The notes beneath the pieces were generated by a model. It searched no databases and was not told where the DNA came from. It saw only the letters and a program-made list of their open reading frames with translations. Shown here one piece after another: positions 5,012-5,062 of a DNA stretch of 5,062 nt; positions within the stretch are counted from its first letter, which is position 1, and each line of letters starts with the position of its first letter. A program made the position numbers and the translations under genes. Source of the DNA: Ruminococcaceae bacterium UBA6364 (GTDB lineage: Bacteria > Bacillota > Clostridia > Oscillospirales > Acutalibacteraceae); the NCBI GenBank assembly GCA_002440045.1, contig DJRI01000066.1:2869-7930 (forward strand), read 5' to 3'.

Positions 5012-5062
5012 CCTTAAAACGACAGCCTTTTTATATTAAGAGCACGAAAACAGAATATGCCG

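Larger units (their letters stand above)
4707..5062. other. Gene-free intergenic region made mostly of palindromic repeats
   Basis: No convincing gene is seen on either strand here. From left to right it holds the ribosome binding site, GTTAGCN heptamers, three palindromes, the inverted-repeat element with its AT-rich core, and two GNRA-capped hairpins. The last 51 bases (5012-5062) show nothing recognisable, and any gene to the right starts or ends outside the window. The GC-rich palindromes contrast with the AT-rich core at 4839-4950. Confidence 0.75.

Noticed and set aside
4853..5017. Plus-strand 54-codon open frame starting ATG with AGGAAAG just upstream
   Set aside because: It runs through the AT-rich core and then straight across the palindromes, so its C-terminus is only repeat sequence read as Arg-rich peptide. 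No recognisable protein features; probably chance.

Overview
The window looks like a piece of a Bacillota (Clostridia) chromosome, most likely an uncultured gut-type Oscillospirales or related lineage. This is inferred from three things: strong Shine-Dalgarno sequences with one TTG start, A-tract/hairpin/T-tract terminators, and protein sequences that read like clostridial family members. No rRNA or other taxonomic marker is present, so the assignment is tentative.

All three genes lie on the minus strand and are read from right to left. In transcription order they are: (1) 4706-3051, a 551-residue protein that joins an N-terminal S24/S26 (signal-peptidase-like) domain to an NTP_transf_5-type nucleotidyltransferase domain; (2) 2900-1398, a 500-residue fusion of a Wzz/CapA-type chain-length regulator and a CpsD/CapB-type bacterial tyrosine kinase with a Tyr/Gly/Ser-rich tail; (3) 1323-79, the ribosome-associated GTPase HflX. 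The first two look like the end of an exopolysaccharide or capsule locus that continues beyond the right edge. HflX is a housekeeping/stress gene downstream of it.

Intergenic regions: 2901-3050 carries a good extended -10 promoter and a small leader hairpin in front of the kinase gene. 1324-1397 holds a strong 14-bp stem hairpin just before the hflX ribosome binding site. 1-78 holds a related hairpin just after hflX. The 356 bases at the right end (4707-5062) have no convincing gene. They hold a dense run of short perfect or near-perfect palindromes, a three-copy GTTAGCN tandem repeat, and a 27-bp inverted repeat flanking an AT-rich core, which resembles a REP/MITE-like mosaic.

How the genes may work together: the Wzz-kinase fusion should control polymer length and export of a surface polysaccharide through tyrosine (de)phosphorylation cycles. 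The S26-nucleotidyltransferase fusion is of unknown function but its family recurs in such loci. HflX is probably functionally independent. The most unusual items are the S26-nucleotidyltransferase fusion and the palindrome cluster upstream of it.
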